Below are positions 1 to 7,864 of a DNA stretch of 14,434 bases, piece after piece. The position numbers and the translations under genes are program-made. The stretch is from the NCBI GenBank assembly GCA_020444765.1, contig JAGRHW010000043.1, positions 1 to 14,434 on the forward strand. The letters are read 5' to 3'. The notes under the pieces were generated by a model, which did no database searches, had not been told where the DNA came from, and saw only the letters and a program-made list of their open reading frames with translations. Numbering within the stretch: the first letter of the stretch is position 1; every line of letters starts with the position of its first letter. The DNA is from Gammaproteobacteria bacterium. GTDB lineage: Bacteria > Pseudomonadota > Gammaproteobacteria > Granulosicoccales > Granulosicoccaceae.

Positions 1-1
1 G

Positions 2-1141
2 CCCGGCGAAGAACGCGCGGAGTTTTTCGCCTCGCTGGCGGAAAATTACGACGCGTCGCACGAAGCCATCAGTGCAGCGGCGGAAAACTACGCCGCCCAC
101 CCGTCGATCGACAATTTTATTGCGCTCGAACAGGCCACCCAGACACCACGCCGAAAACTGTTGCGCCGGATTAACCTGGCGCCCGGCGGCACCGCGGCAC
201 TGGTCGCCATGCGTGAACATCTGCTGCCGTTGCTGCGCGAAAACAGCGAATTGCAGCGGGTCGATCACGATTTTCTGCATTTATTCAAATCCTGGTTCAA
301 TCGCGGCTTTTTGGTTCTGCGGCAGATCGACTGGTCAACGCCCGCCAATATTCTGGAAAAAATAATCGCCTACGAAGCCGTTCATGAAATACAGGACTGG
401 GATGAACTGAGACGCCGGCTGCTGCCGGAGGATCGTCGCTGTTTCGCGTTCTTTCATCCGTCGATGCCCGATGATCCGCTGATTTTCGTCGAAGTTGCCT
501 TGACCGGCGATATTCCCGGCTCCATCCAGGCATTATTGGCCGAGGATCGCGACCCGCTGCAGGCCGATGAGGCCACGACCGCGGTGTTTTATTCCATTTC
601 CAACTGCCAACAGGGCCTCGCCGGCGTGTCGTTCGGCAGTTTTCTGATCAAGCGCGTGGCAGAGAAACTGTCGCGTGAAATCCCCAATCTGAAAACCTTC
701 GTCACCCTGTCGCCGATACCCGGTTTCGGCAAATGGCTCAGGCAAAAAGCCGACAGTGAAACCGACAATGAAGCCGCGACTGCGCTGCGAAACCTCCGCC
801 AGGCCGACTGGCCAAACGATGAAGCAAGCCGCAAAGAGACAAGTGCGCTGCTCAAGCCCTTGGCGGTCGAGTATTTTGTCGCCGTCAAAAACCGCCAGCG
901 TCAACCGGTCGATCCGGTCGCGCGTTTTCACCTTGGCAACGGCGCCATCCTGCACAAAATCCACAGTTTTGCGGACATTTCGGTAAAGGGTCTGGAACAG
1001 TCAGCCGGCATGATGGTCAATTACCTGTACAACCTGGCGGATATCGAGGCCAATCATGAGGCCTATGCCGATCATGGGGCGATCAGTGTCTCGAAAGAAG
1101 TCAGAAATATTGCGCCCGGGGTTTTTGTACGGAAAAAATAA
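2..1141 (+). CDS. malonyl-CoA decarboxylase (5' end missing)
   Basis: Decarboxylates malonyl-CoA to acetyl-CoA and CO2; in bacteria this serves malonate use or keeps malonyl-CoA low. The reading frame is open from base 2, so 379 residues are visible; bacterial members are usually about 450 residues, so roughly the first 70-80 lie outside the window. Visible hallmarks, in fragment numbering: FYSISNCQQGL (about 196-206), followed by GSFLIKRV; TLSPIPGF (about 235-242), which carries the conserved serine; and RFHLGNGA (about 308-315) with the candidate catalytic histidine 310. It ends with the family's NYLYNL and NHEAYADHG segment and a basic VRKK tail. The helical N-terminal oligomerisation part is only partly present. 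No obvious terminator follows. Family call is firm; the pathway role depends on upstream genes that are not visible. Confidence 0.93.
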   Translation, partial: PGEERAEFFASLAENYDASHEAISAAAENYAAHPSIDNFIALEQATQTPRRKLLRRINLAPGGTAALVAMREHLLPLLRENSELQRVDHDFLHLFKSWFNRGFLVLRQIDWSTPANILEKIIAYEAVHEIQDWDELRRRLLPEDRRCFAFFHPSMPDDPLIFVEVALTGDIPGSIQALLAEDRDPLQADEATTAVFYSISNCQQGLAGVSFGSFLIKRVAEKLSREIPNLKTFVTLSPIPGFGKWLRQKADSETDNEAATALRNLRQADWPNDEASRKETSALLKPLAVEYFVAVKNRQRQPVDPVARFHLGNGAILHKIHSFADISVKGLEQSAGMMVNYLYNLADIEANHEAYADHGAISVSKEVRNIAPGVFVRKK

Positions 1142-1357
1142 CAAGCTGGATTTTTCCCGCGAATTTTTTGGATTCACACGTTTGCCGTCACCGGTACGAT
1201 AGCGTAAATACCTTCAGAAACGCCGCCAAATCAACTGTCCATCGCGGCATTCCCATAACAGCAAACCATAATTTCCCAGTCTTTAATTCCCCGCCAAATA
1301 GCAGTTTCTGCGCAGCGGGTTTCCTGATAATCTGCGCCCTTCCCGACAACTTGCCTG

Positions 1358-1384
1358 GCCGGGCATCGCCGCTATCCGCCCGGC
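1358..1384 (+). promoter_or_regulatory. leader hairpin before the EamA transporter gene
   Basis: A perfect 7-bp inverted repeat GCCGGGC / GCCCGGC with a 13-nt loop ends 3 bases before the AGGA ribosome-binding site (1388-1391) of the transporter. There is no T-run, so it is not a normal terminator. It could hinder ribosome access or be chance in a GC-rich leader. The rest of the 1142-1400 gap shows only a weak GATAAT (-10-like) at 1326-1331 without a good -35. Confidence 0.3.
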
Positions 1385-1400
1385 TTCAGGAACCACCACC

Positions 1401-2294
1401 ATGCCTTATGAAATGGCTGCCTTGCTGGCCGCGTTTTGCTGGACGATCGGCGGACTGATTTCCACCTCGCCGGCCCGCGCGATCGGCGGCATGAGTTTTA
1501 CCCGCATCCGCATGACGCTGGTGTTTTTTCTGCTGGTGTTTGTCAGTTATCTGACCGGTGGCTGGCAGACGATCGCCGAAAGCCAGTTACCCATTATCAT
1601 TCTGTCCGGGCTGATTGGCATTTTTATCGGCGACACCGCGCTCTTTACCACCATGAGCCGTCTCGGCCCGCGACGCACCGCGATGCTGTTCGCCACCAAC
1701 GCACCGATGAGTGCGATTATCGGCTATTTCTGGTTCGGTGAGCGGATGACGGCTCTTGCGGTTTTCGGCTGCTCGCTGGTCATGAGTGGCGTAATCATCT
1801 CGATCCGCTACGGAAAACGGGCGGACCAGGTGCATCATTTCGAGACCATACGCGGCAGCCTGGCAGTCGGCCTGGCGCTAGGGCTGCTGGCCGCGCTTGG
1901 TCAGTCGATCGGCTCGGTCATCGTCAAGCCGGCTCTCAGCGCCGGTGCCGATCCGCTCTCGGTGGCGGCGATTCGCACCGGCGTTGCAGCGGCTGCTTTG
2001 TGGACGCTACAGACGCTCTTTCCGGTCAAACTGTTTCGCCGTCATGGCAGCCTGACGCCACGGCTCTGGCTGCACGTTATTGCCAGCGGCATTATCGGCA
2101 TGGCAATCGGCATGACGCTGTTGCTTTACGCATTTGCGCATGGTGATGTCGGCGTGGCGTCAATCCTTTCTTCGACCAACCCGATCATGCTGCTGCCGAT
2201 GATCTGGCTGGTCAGCGGCGAAAAACCAGCAAACGGCGCCTGGGTCGGCGCCCTGCTGGCAGTTTTGGGCACTTCGTTGATCCTGGCTTTTTGA
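1401..2294 (+). CDS. EamA/DMT-family inner-membrane transporter
   Basis: A 297-residue, very hydrophobic protein with about ten transmembrane helices in two five-helix halves, the length and layout of the drug/metabolite transporter superfamily (two EamA repeats). The first half runs to about residue 135, where the polar linker YGKRADQVHHFE follows. The second half starts near GSLAVGLALGLLAALGQS. Each half has the family's late pattern: FWFGERMTALAVFGCSLVMSG in the first and WLVSGEKPANGAWVGALLA in the second, the conserved G-E-x-x cytoplasmic turn before the last helix. The ATG at 1401 is preceded by AGGA at 1388-1391. Substrate cannot be told from sequence; related proteins export amino acids, metabolites or drugs. 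No partner gene is apparent. Confidence 0.9.
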   Translation: MPYEMAALLAAFCWTIGGLISTSPARAIGGMSFTRIRMTLVFFLLVFVSYLTGGWQTIAESQLPIIILSGLIGIFIGDTALFTTMSRLGPRRTAMLFATNAPMSAIIGYFWFGERMTALAVFGCSLVMSGVIISIRYGKRADQVHHFETIRGSLAVGLALGLLAALGQSIGSVIVKPALSAGADPLSVAAIRTGVAAAALWTLQTLFPVKLFRRHGSLTPRLWLHVIASGIIGMAIGMTLLLYAFAHGDVGVASILSSTNPIMLLPMIWLVSGEKPANGAWVGALLAVLGTSLILAF

Positions 2295-2312
2295 GCGTTA
2301 TAGGGAAATCTT

Positions 2313-2394
2313 GTCATTCCCGTGCAGGCGGGAATTCAATCGCGGACTGACCGATGGAGACACTGGATCCCCGACAAAAGCATTCGGGGATGAC
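2313..2394. repeat. dispersed palindromic repeat, copy 1
   Basis: An 82-bp element bounded by GTCAT and ATGAC. It holds two hairpins: ATTCCCG / CGGGAAT at 2316-2335 and ATCCCCGA / TCGGGGAT near 2368-2391. About 84 percent of positions match the second copy (69 of 82 by hand alignment). The outer sequence (GTCATTCCCG..., GGGGATGAC) resembles noncoding repeats scattered through many proteobacterial genomes. Lying just after the transporter stop codon, it could also act as an mRNA 3' hairpin. Confidence 0.85.
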
Positions 2395-2426
2395 GAAGTA
2401 GTTGAATGGAGCGTGTTGGTTTACCC

Positions 2427-2508
2427 GTCATTCCCGCGCAGGCGGGAATCCAGCTGCGGACTGACCATTGACGACCATGGATCCCCGACAAAAGAACTCG
2501 GGGATGAC
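2427..2508. repeat. dispersed palindromic repeat, copy 2
   Basis: Same orientation and same 82-bp length as the first copy, starting 114 bp downstream of it, with 32 bp of unrelated sequence between. The inner parts CGGACTGACC and GGATCCCCGACAAAAG are identical in both copies; the differences cluster in the centre (about 2467-2476). It sits between the convergent ends of the transporter and the hydrolase genes. It encodes no credible protein. Confidence 0.85.
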
Positions 2509-2568
2509 GGCTGTCTGGCTGACCACCTGAGAAAGACGGCTGCTCATCCCTCAGGAAAACGATTGCCG

Positions 2569-3384
2569 CTACAGCGAGCGAGGACCATCCAGCACGCGCA
2601 GGATCACCTCGGCATCCCCGGCATGCAAGGCGTGCCCATAACCGGCCACGACACTCCTCGCCAGTCCGCGCAGGGCATAGACATATTCGAGATGCTGACT
2701 TTCCTCCGGTACGAGCAGATCGCCCGGAAGACCGTAGGCCTTTCTGCGAACCAGGGAAATGTAATCGATCCGAGGGTGTTGCTGACGATTCAACAGAAAC
2801 AACAGCGAACCGGGCTTTTCCGGCAGCAGGTCCTTATACAATTGCCCGGAACGGTTGAGCGTACCGGCGCCCAGCATCGGCGCAATCATCGATAACGGGC
2901 TGTGAGCCGCCAATACACCGAGTTCGGCCGCTTGCGTACCGAGATGCGGGGACGCAATCGTGATCAGCTGCTTCACCGGCAGACGGGCACTGGATCGGAC
3001 CAGCGCGCTACGGGCGACCACCCCGCCGGCAGAATGTCCGATCAACACGATGTCCTCCTGCGGGTAACGCTCACCGATTGCCTGCAAATAGCTTTCGAGC
3101 GTTTGTGACTGCAGGATCAACGGATACTCGCTCGGCAGATGGGCGGTAAAGAGAATTTTCCCGGCCTCAATGGGCTCCGACGCGAATATCACCTCGCTGG
3201 ATGCGGCCCTGAAGATTACGCCGCCGTCCTGCCAACCGGCCTTGCCGAGTCGCGCGACGATACCGGAATGCCGCCAGTCGTCGGCATTACCCTGATAACC
3301 GTGAACCATCAGTATTATATCGGCCCGCACCGACACGCTGGCGACGACAGCCAACACCCCCAATAAAAGACGTAAGCCTGACAT
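2569..3384 (-). CDS. secreted alpha/beta-hydrolase (lipase/esterase-like)
   Basis: A 271-residue protein with a signal peptide (hydrophobic residues 4-19, likely cut after SVRA21), so probably periplasmic or exported. The hydrolase fold is marked by VHGYQGN (27-33, oxyanion hole region) and the nucleophile elbow GHSAGG (116-121, Ser118). ASPHLGT (144-150) is typical of lipase and PGAP1-like families. Asp222 in GDLLVPEESQ and His251 or His254 in the GHALH segment are plausible completions of the triad. The ATG at 3384 is preceded by AGGAGGA (3398-3392), a strong ribosome-binding site. It is divergent from nadC and convergent with the transporter. Substrate is unknown; lipid or ester hydrolysis is an inference. 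Confidence 0.88.
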   Translation of the reverse strand: MSGLRLLLGVLAVVASVSVRADIILMVHGYQGNADDWRHSGIVARLGKAGWQDGGVIFRAASSEVIFASEPIEAGKILFTAHLPSEYPLILQSQTLESYLQAIGERYPQEDIVLIGHSAGGVVARSALVRSSARLPVKQLITIASPHLGTQAAELGVLAAHSPLSMIAPMLGAGTLNRSGQLYKDLLPEKPGSLLFLLNRQQHPRIDYISLVRRKAYGLPGDLLVPEESQHLEYVYALRGLARSVVAGYGHALHAGDAEVILRVLDGPRSL

Positions 3385-3406
3385 GGCTCAATCCTCCTGA
3401 CCGGTA

Positions 3407-3412
3407 ATTATA
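3407..3412 (-). promoter_or_regulatory. possible -10 box of the hydrolase gene
   Basis: A perfect TATAAT reads on the minus strand at 3412-3407. The best -35 at 17-bp spacing is CTGAAC (3435-3430), a poor match. If used, transcription would start close to the ribosome-binding site and give a leader of only some 15-20 nt. Confidence 0.35.
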
Positions 3413-3516
3413 ATAATGCGGTTCTCGGCGTTCAGCCGTGGTTGAAGCCAGAACGCGACACAAGGTGCTGCTTGAGCGAGAGCCGGCACTCCCTGACGAT
3501 AAAAGCCGTCACCTTA

Positions 3517-3573
3517 GTATTATTAATACCCCAATCCGGATCGAACGAAAATACCCCGGTCGATACAATCGAC
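3517..3573 (+). promoter_or_regulatory. two palindromes in the nadC upstream region
   Basis: GTATTATTAATAC at 3517-3529 is a perfect palindrome around one central base. GTCGATACAATCGAC at 3559-3573 is a perfect 6-bp inverted repeat with a 3-nt centre. The second overlaps TACAAT (3564-3569), a possible nadC -10 with a weak TCGAAC -35 at 3541-3546. The centres are about 43 bp apart, close to four helical turns. The half-sites differ, so they may serve different proteins or be fortuitous. I cannot assign a regulator. Confidence 0.3.
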
Positions 3574-3662
3574 GGTTCTGTGAAGCGACAGCACAACAAT
3601 CGGGATACGCGAAAAACGCCCGATCTGTTATCCTTGGGCTTTTAAACTATTCGGTATTTTCA

Positions 3663-4490
3663 ATGAATCAACAGCTTATTGAAGATATGGTACGGATCGC
3701 CTTGCAGGAAGATATCGGCGGCGGCGATGTCACGGCGCAACTCATTCCGGAAGACGAAAACTCGTCGGCCACCGTTATTTCCCGCGAAGCCGCCGTCATC
3801 TGCGGTTGCCGGTTTGTTGATGAGGTATTCAGGCAACTCGATAATACCGTGACCGTTGACTGGCTTGCGGTTGATGGCGATATTGTCGAGCCTGGCGCCG
3901 TGCTCTGCACACTGGCCGGCAAATCCCGCAGCCTGTTGACAGGCGAACGTTGCGCACTGAACTTTCTCCAGACCCTATCCGGAACGGCCACCCTGACACA
4001 GCGCTATGTCAAGGCTATCGGCGACAATCCGGCAAAATTACTCGACACCCGCAAAACCATTCCCGGCATGCGACTGGCACAAAAATTCGCTGTCGCCTGC
4101 GGTGGCGGCACCAATCACCGGGTCGGCCTCTACGACGCCTTTCTGATCAAGGAAAATCACATCCATGCCGCCGGCAGTATTCGCGAGGCGGTCGATACAG
4201 CCCGCGCCATCGCTCCGGATCTTCTGCTTGAAGTGGAAGTCGAAACATTTGCACAACTTGATGAGGCGCTCGACTGCGGCGTCAAACGCATTTTACTGGA
4301 TAACTTTTCCCTCGCGGACCTGGAAAAAGCTGTCTCCATAGCCGGCGATAAAGCCGACCTCGAGGCATCCGGCAACATCAGCCTTGAAAACATCCAGGCG
4401 GTTGCCCGCACCGGTGTGGACTATATCTCCACCGGTTCCATCACCAAACATATCTACGCAATCGACCTGTCGATGCGGTTTAACGATTGA
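3663..4490 (+). CDS. nadC: nicotinate-nucleotide pyrophosphorylase (quinolinate phosphoribosyltransferase)
   Basis: Converts quinolinate and PRPP to nicotinate mononucleotide, CO2 and pyrophosphate: the third step of de novo NAD synthesis, cytosolic. The 275 residues fit the family. Motifs: EDIGGGDVT (16-24), the N-terminal signature; GERCALNFLQTLSGTAT (94-110); LDTRKTIPGMR (127-137); GGGTNHRVGLYDAFLIKENH (147-166) with conserved HR and Lys163; EVEVET (190-195); LLDNF (211-215); EASGNI (234-239); STGSIT (256-261). The frame is open upstream to an ATG at 3438, but that 75-residue extension (basic, no family similarity) is unlikely, and homologues start at the ATG used here. No clear Shine-Dalgarno is visible, which is odd for a housekeeping gene. 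nadA and nadB are not in the window. Confidence 0.97.
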   Translation: MNQQLIEDMVRIALQEDIGGGDVTAQLIPEDENSSATVISREAAVICGCRFVDEVFRQLDNTVTVDWLAVDGDIVEPGAVLCTLAGKSRSLLTGERCALNFLQTLSGTATLTQRYVKAIGDNPAKLLDTRKTIPGMRLAQKFAVACGGGTNHRVGLYDAFLIKENHIHAAGSIREAVDTARAIAPDLLLEVEVETFAQLDEALDCGVKRILLDNFSLADLEKAVSIAGDKADLEASGNISLENIQAVARTGVDYISTGSITKHIYAIDLSMRFND

Positions 4491-4515
4491 GGTGGATGCA
4501 AGCCTGGCGTGCGGT

Positions 4516-5307
4516 TTATTCGAAGCGATGACCAGGTAGCTGGCTTGCAATATCTTCCATGATTTTATTCAACGTAACATCCTGGCTCGGATAATCCGGC
4601 GGCTGGCGGGTCATGGTTCCGTTACTTACCGTATTAAGCGTGGCGACAGTCAGCGCGCCGGCAAAGCTTTTGCCCCGATAATCGACGTAATTGGCATTAT
4701 TTGTCAGCGAAACCTCTCTTCTGCGCTGCCAGACCAGACGGCCGGATTTCAGATCGTAGACACTGGCCAATACGGTCATGGTTCTCTGGCTTGACAATAC
4801 CAGCATGGTACGGTCATCAAGAACTTCCCCGTGCGCATTCTTGACCGGATTTTCCTGCTTTGGCGGGCGGTTGAGCTGATCACTTTCTATCCGCGCGAGT
4901 ATTCCGAAACGCGCGACAATCGGCGCTTTGTGCAACAGACTCATGCCCTGCCGATCAAGCTCACCATACTTCCGGTAATGACCGAGCACCTTGGTGTAAT
5001 TTTCGTCCAGTGCATTTTTAACACTGACCGCCGATATCAAGGGATACTGTTTGTGGTGTTCCCTGATCGAGCTTTCCATGGTTTTCGACCATTTCAGATA
5101 TTGGTAAGCCGGACTTTTCTTTTCTGCCGAAACCACACCGACAACCGCAAGCCCGTCATTCTCGATAGACCGGCTATGAAAACTGCGATGCTGGTAATCG
5201 CCACCCGGCGTCATGCAGGCCGATAGTAACCATTGAACCGACAGTACAGTCAGCAACCCACGCAAGAGAACGGCTTGCCGGATAATGCCATTTGCTTTAT
5301 CAAACAC
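4516..5307 (-). CDS. lipoprotein of unknown function
   Basis: A 263-residue protein with a lipoprotein signal: positively charged start, hydrophobic residues 12-29 and lipobox LLSAC with Cys31 as the lipidation site. Met32 at the +2 position gives no inner-membrane retention signal, so the outer membrane is likely. I do not recognise the family. The mature part has alternating strand-like and helical stretches, with GLAVVGVV (about 52-59), ARFGILARIES, and VYDLKSGRLVWQRR, a pattern also seen in CsgG/GNA1162-like envelope lipoproteins; this is a weak, fold-level analogy only. The likely start is GTG at 5307 with no strong ribosome-binding site. It is convergent with nadC, only 25 bp away, with no good terminator between. 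No neighbour suggests its job. Confidence 0.75.
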   Translation of the reverse strand: MFDKANGIIRQAVLLRGLLTVLSVQWLLSACMTPGGDYQHRSFHSRSIENDGLAVVGVVSAEKKSPAYQYLKWSKTMESSIREHHKQYPLISAVSVKNALDENYTKVLGHYRKYGELDRQGMSLLHKAPIVARFGILARIESDQLNRPPKQENPVKNAHGEVLDDRTMLVLSSQRTMTVLASVYDLKSGRLVWQRRREVSLTNNANYVDYRGKSFAGALTVATLNTVSNGTMTRQPPDYPSQDVTLNKIMEDIASQLPGHRFE

Positions 5308-5357
5308 CAGGATTAAACCGCCAAATTAGATTTATTCCTTATTGATTAAAGCAATAA

Positions 5358-5384
5358 CATCCGCAATAGCAAGTTTTTCGGATG
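5358..5384 (-). other. weak hairpin upstream of the lipoprotein gene
   Basis: The 172-bp gap between the GGDEF-EAL stop and the lipoprotein start holds the inverted repeat CATCCG / CGGATG with a 15-nt loop, and a 5-bp GCCAG / CTGGC repeat at 5455-5470. Neither has a U-tract. I looked for a c-di-GMP riboswitch on the minus strand because of the neighbouring gene; the expected order of conserved blocks is absent. Confidence 0.2.
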
Positions 5385-5479
5385 GTTTGAGACAAATACC
5401 CGGCTTTCTGGCATCTTGTGAATAGCTTGGATCTGGGCGGGAAAGCCCTTAAGCGCCAGTCTATCCTGGCAATGGCCTG

Positions 5480-7816
5480 TTATTTTATGCTGAAAATTCT
5501 GGCCGATTCATTGCTTACCGGTGTTTCCGACAATTGCGCTAAGGGCAGCGGATAGCCGATCGCGTATCCTTGCGCGTAATCGACACCGGCCTTGGCCAGA
5601 TAGGAAATAAGCGCGGGATCTTCCACGGATTCAGCAATGATCTGAAATCCCATGACTTTGCCAAGATCGACAACGGCCCGCAGCATGGCTTGATCGACGG
5701 GATTATCCTTGAGTCCGCGAATAAACGAGCCATCCATTTTGACGAAATCAACCGGAAATTCCTTAAGATAATTCAGCGACGCGAGTCCGGTTCCAAAATC
5801 ATCCAGGGCAAAGCGGCAGCCACTGGATTTCAGGCTGTGAATCAATCTGACCGCATCAGGAAGATTTCTCACCGCGGCGGTTTCGGTAATCTCGAAACAG
5901 ATTTTCTCGCGCGGTACGGCATATTTCGCCATTTGCTCGCGAATAAAATCATACAGGGCCTCGTCATCCAGGTTACTGCCGGAAACATTCACGAACAGAC
6001 CGGCGTCCGGAAACAGCCGGTGGAATTTTTCGTAATCACGAAGCACATCGTGAATCACCCAACGATCGAAGTGCGCCATCGCACCGAATTTTTCTACCGC
6101 AGAGATATGGCGACCGGTTGAACTTGTATTGCCTGATGATTCCTGCAGGTTCAGCAGGACCTCAAAATAATCGATACCACCGGCGGGGATGGATTTGATT
6201 GGCTGATAATTCAGTGTGAACCGACCATTGTCCAGAGCGTCGAACATGTGCTGAACCGAGCGGGTATCTTTTTCGCTGAAATCGCTCTTTTTGCTCGCTA
6301 CATTGGCTATGTAGTAACCACTATCGGATTTTTCTCTGGCAACGAAGCAGGCATGATCCGCATATCGAACCAGTTCCGTTACGGTCCTTGCACGATCCAG
6401 CACCGGCACCAGACCCACAAAAACGCCAACGGAAAATTTTTGCCCTTCCCACTCGAAGCGAAATGCACGCACTTTGTCGATCAGACATTCGACAATGTCT
6501 ATTGCCGACTCCATACTTGTGTTTTCAAGGATAAAACCGAACTCGTCGCCACCGATCCGGGATAGCCTGACATCCTCGGCAACGGCCCCCTGGAGTTCAC
6601 CGGCCAGTTTTTTCAGTAACTCGTCACCGGCCAGATGTCCGACCGTATCATTGACGATTTTAAGGCGGTCGAGGTCCATATAAACAAGATAGAAGTGCCC
6701 CTCTTGCGCATTTGCATTATCCAGCAATTTATCGAGACGTGAATAAAAATCACGCCGGTTGACCAGACCGGTGAGGCTGTCGTGAGTCGCGTGGAATTCG
6801 AGCTTCCTGATGGTTTTCTTGTGCGCGGTGATATCACGACCGGTACCACGGTAGCCGGTAAAAACACCGCTGCTGTCGTACTGGGGTTCGCCGTTTAATG
6901 CAACCGTGATTTCCACTCCGTCCTGACGTACAAGATCAACCTCATAGTCCACCAGTGCAGACTGGTTTTTGAGTTTCTCATTGAGTTCTCTTAATTGCCG
7001 GGGGCCGTTTTGCGTCGACGTAGTCAATTCTCCGCAGTTCCTGCCCAGCACATTATCAATGTGTTCGCCCGTGATCTGTTGGAATCGTCGCGACAGAGAG
7101 CTGATATTCAGATCCGCGTCCGTTTCCCAGGTCAATAATTTCGCCATATCGATATAGGTCCGGGCGTTCTCCAGCGAGTTGTTCAATTGCTCGATACTTC
7201 CCGATTGCGTGGAATTGGCGGCTTCCAGGCCGGCCCTGGTCTGATTGAGGCTCAACACCCCGCGAATATATTGCTGCATCCGGATCGACGTTAAGGCCAG
7301 CAGCCCAAGGTATATCAGGCTCAGTAAAGACATCGCTCCTGTGAGATCATCGTCTGAAAGGGCCAGATTAAAACTGCTTAGTAATACAACCGGAGATACA
7401 AAACACAGATAGGAAACAACCGACGCGGAATAACCCGCCAGGGCACCGGCACTGACACCGGCAAGAATGTATACAAGAAACATCTTGTAAACGAACGGGT
7501 CACCGACAAACATGATAAATGGCGCGAGACCCCAGGTCGCACCACTTGCAAAGGCACCGATGTTGATGGCACGCCAGGCAGCCGCCTTGTCGCCGCTATC
7601 CATATACTTTCGGACGTAGTAATAGCGGCTGATGGACACGACGAACAAGGTCATGAGCCAGATAAATGAATCAAGATTGGATTGCTGGATAAAGGCAAAA
7701 CTCGAGACAATAATGCCAGTTACCAGCGATGTGATCATCGACGGTACAAGGCTCTTGCAGAGTAAGTCCAGCTGCTCTTCGCTGATATCCGGAGAATGAT
7801 GAATATCCACAGCCAT
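5480..7816 (-). CDS. membrane PAS-GGDEF-EAL protein (c-di-GMP turnover)
   Basis: Predicted to make and/or break cyclic di-GMP at the inner membrane. Domains in 778 residues: N-terminal sensor with about six membrane helices (25-185), a coiled-coil linker (190-222), PAS (225-332, ending in the usual GYRGTGRDIT), GGDEF (about 340-500) and EAL (about 515-765). The cyclase site is intact: DLDRLKIVND (381-390) and RIGGDEF (420-426). The product-inhibition RxxD motif is missing, since Asp415 is there but Val412 replaces Arg. In the EAL half, Glu552, Asn610, Glu642, the DDFGTG loop (672-677), Lys693, Glu729 and Gln749 are present. The signature reads EVLLN instead of ExLxR, so the substrate-contacting Arg is Asn556. 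Both activities are possible; cyclase looks the safer bet. ATG at 7816 has only a weak GAG ribosome-binding site. Confidence 0.93.
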   Translation of the reverse strand: MAVDIHHSPDISEEQLDLLCKSLVPSMITSLVTGIIVSSFAFIQQSNLDSFIWLMTLFVVSISRYYYVRKYMDSGDKAAAWRAINIGAFASGATWGLAPFIMFVGDPFVYKMFLVYILAGVSAGALAGYSASVVSYLCFVSPVVLLSSFNLALSDDDLTGAMSLLSLIYLGLLALTSIRMQQYIRGVLSLNQTRAGLEAANSTQSGSIEQLNNSLENARTYIDMAKLLTWETDADLNISSLSRRFQQITGEHIDNVLGRNCGELTTSTQNGPRQLRELNEKLKNQSALVDYEVDLVRQDGVEITVALNGEPQYDSSGVFTGYRGTGRDITAHKKTIRKLEFHATHDSLTGLVNRRDFYSRLDKLLDNANAQEGHFYLVYMDLDRLKIVNDTVGHLAGDELLKKLAGELQGAVAEDVRLSRIGGDEFGFILENTSMESAIDIVECLIDKVRAFRFEWEGQKFSVGVFVGLVPVLDRARTVTELVRYADHACFVAREKSDSGYYIANVASKKSDFSEKDTRSVQHMFDALDNGRFTLNYQPIKSIPAGGIDYFEVLLNLQESSGNTSSTGRHISAVEKFGAMAHFDRWVIHDVLRDYEKFHRLFPDAGLFVNVSGSNLDDEALYDFIREQMAKYAVPREKICFEITETAAVRNLPDAVRLIHSLKSSGCRFALDDFGTGLASLNYLKEFPVDFVKMDGSFIRGLKDNPVDQAMLRAVVDLGKVMGFQIIAESVEDPALISYLAKAGVDYAQGYAIGYPLPLAQLSETPVSNESARIFSIK

Positions 7817-7864
7817 AACTACACTCGAATGATAAATAACCTGTTAAATAAGGAGCGGAAAAAC

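Noticed and set aside
533..964. 143-residue minus-strand open frame inside the malonyl-CoA decarboxylase gene
   Set aside because: Antisense to strongly conserved catalytic segments of the decarboxylase; a shadow frame.
2526..2555. CCTGAG / CTCAGG inverted repeat after the hydrolase gene as its terminator
   Set aside because: Only a 6-bp stem with an 18-nt loop and no T-run on the minus strand.
2311..2895. 194-residue plus-strand open frame across the repeats and the hydrolase 3' end
   Set aside because: Its first part is the translated palindromic repeat and the rest is antisense to a well-supported hydrolase gene.
3438..3662. 75-residue in-frame N-terminal extension of NadC
   Set aside because: Family members begin at about MNQQLIEDMV; the extension is basic, unlike any domain I know, and covers likely promoter sequence.
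4497..4549. 8-bp inverted repeat TGCAAGCC / GGCTTGCA spanning the nadC-lipoprotein junction as a terminator
   Set aside because: The 37-nt loop and lack of a T-run make it a poor terminator, and such repeats are expected by chance in a window this size.
5335..5448. 38-codon open stretch on the minus strand just upstream of the lipoprotein gene, ending in KLAIADVIALINKE, which looks protein-like
   Set aside because: It has no ATG, GTG or TTG start, no ribosome-binding site, and a stop codon directly precedes it. It could be a gene remnant but the stretch is too short to show it.
5308..5479. c-di-GMP riboswitch upstream of the lipoprotein gene
   Set aside because: AAAGCC and CAAACC fragments occur, but in the wrong order and without the conserved P1-P3 helices.
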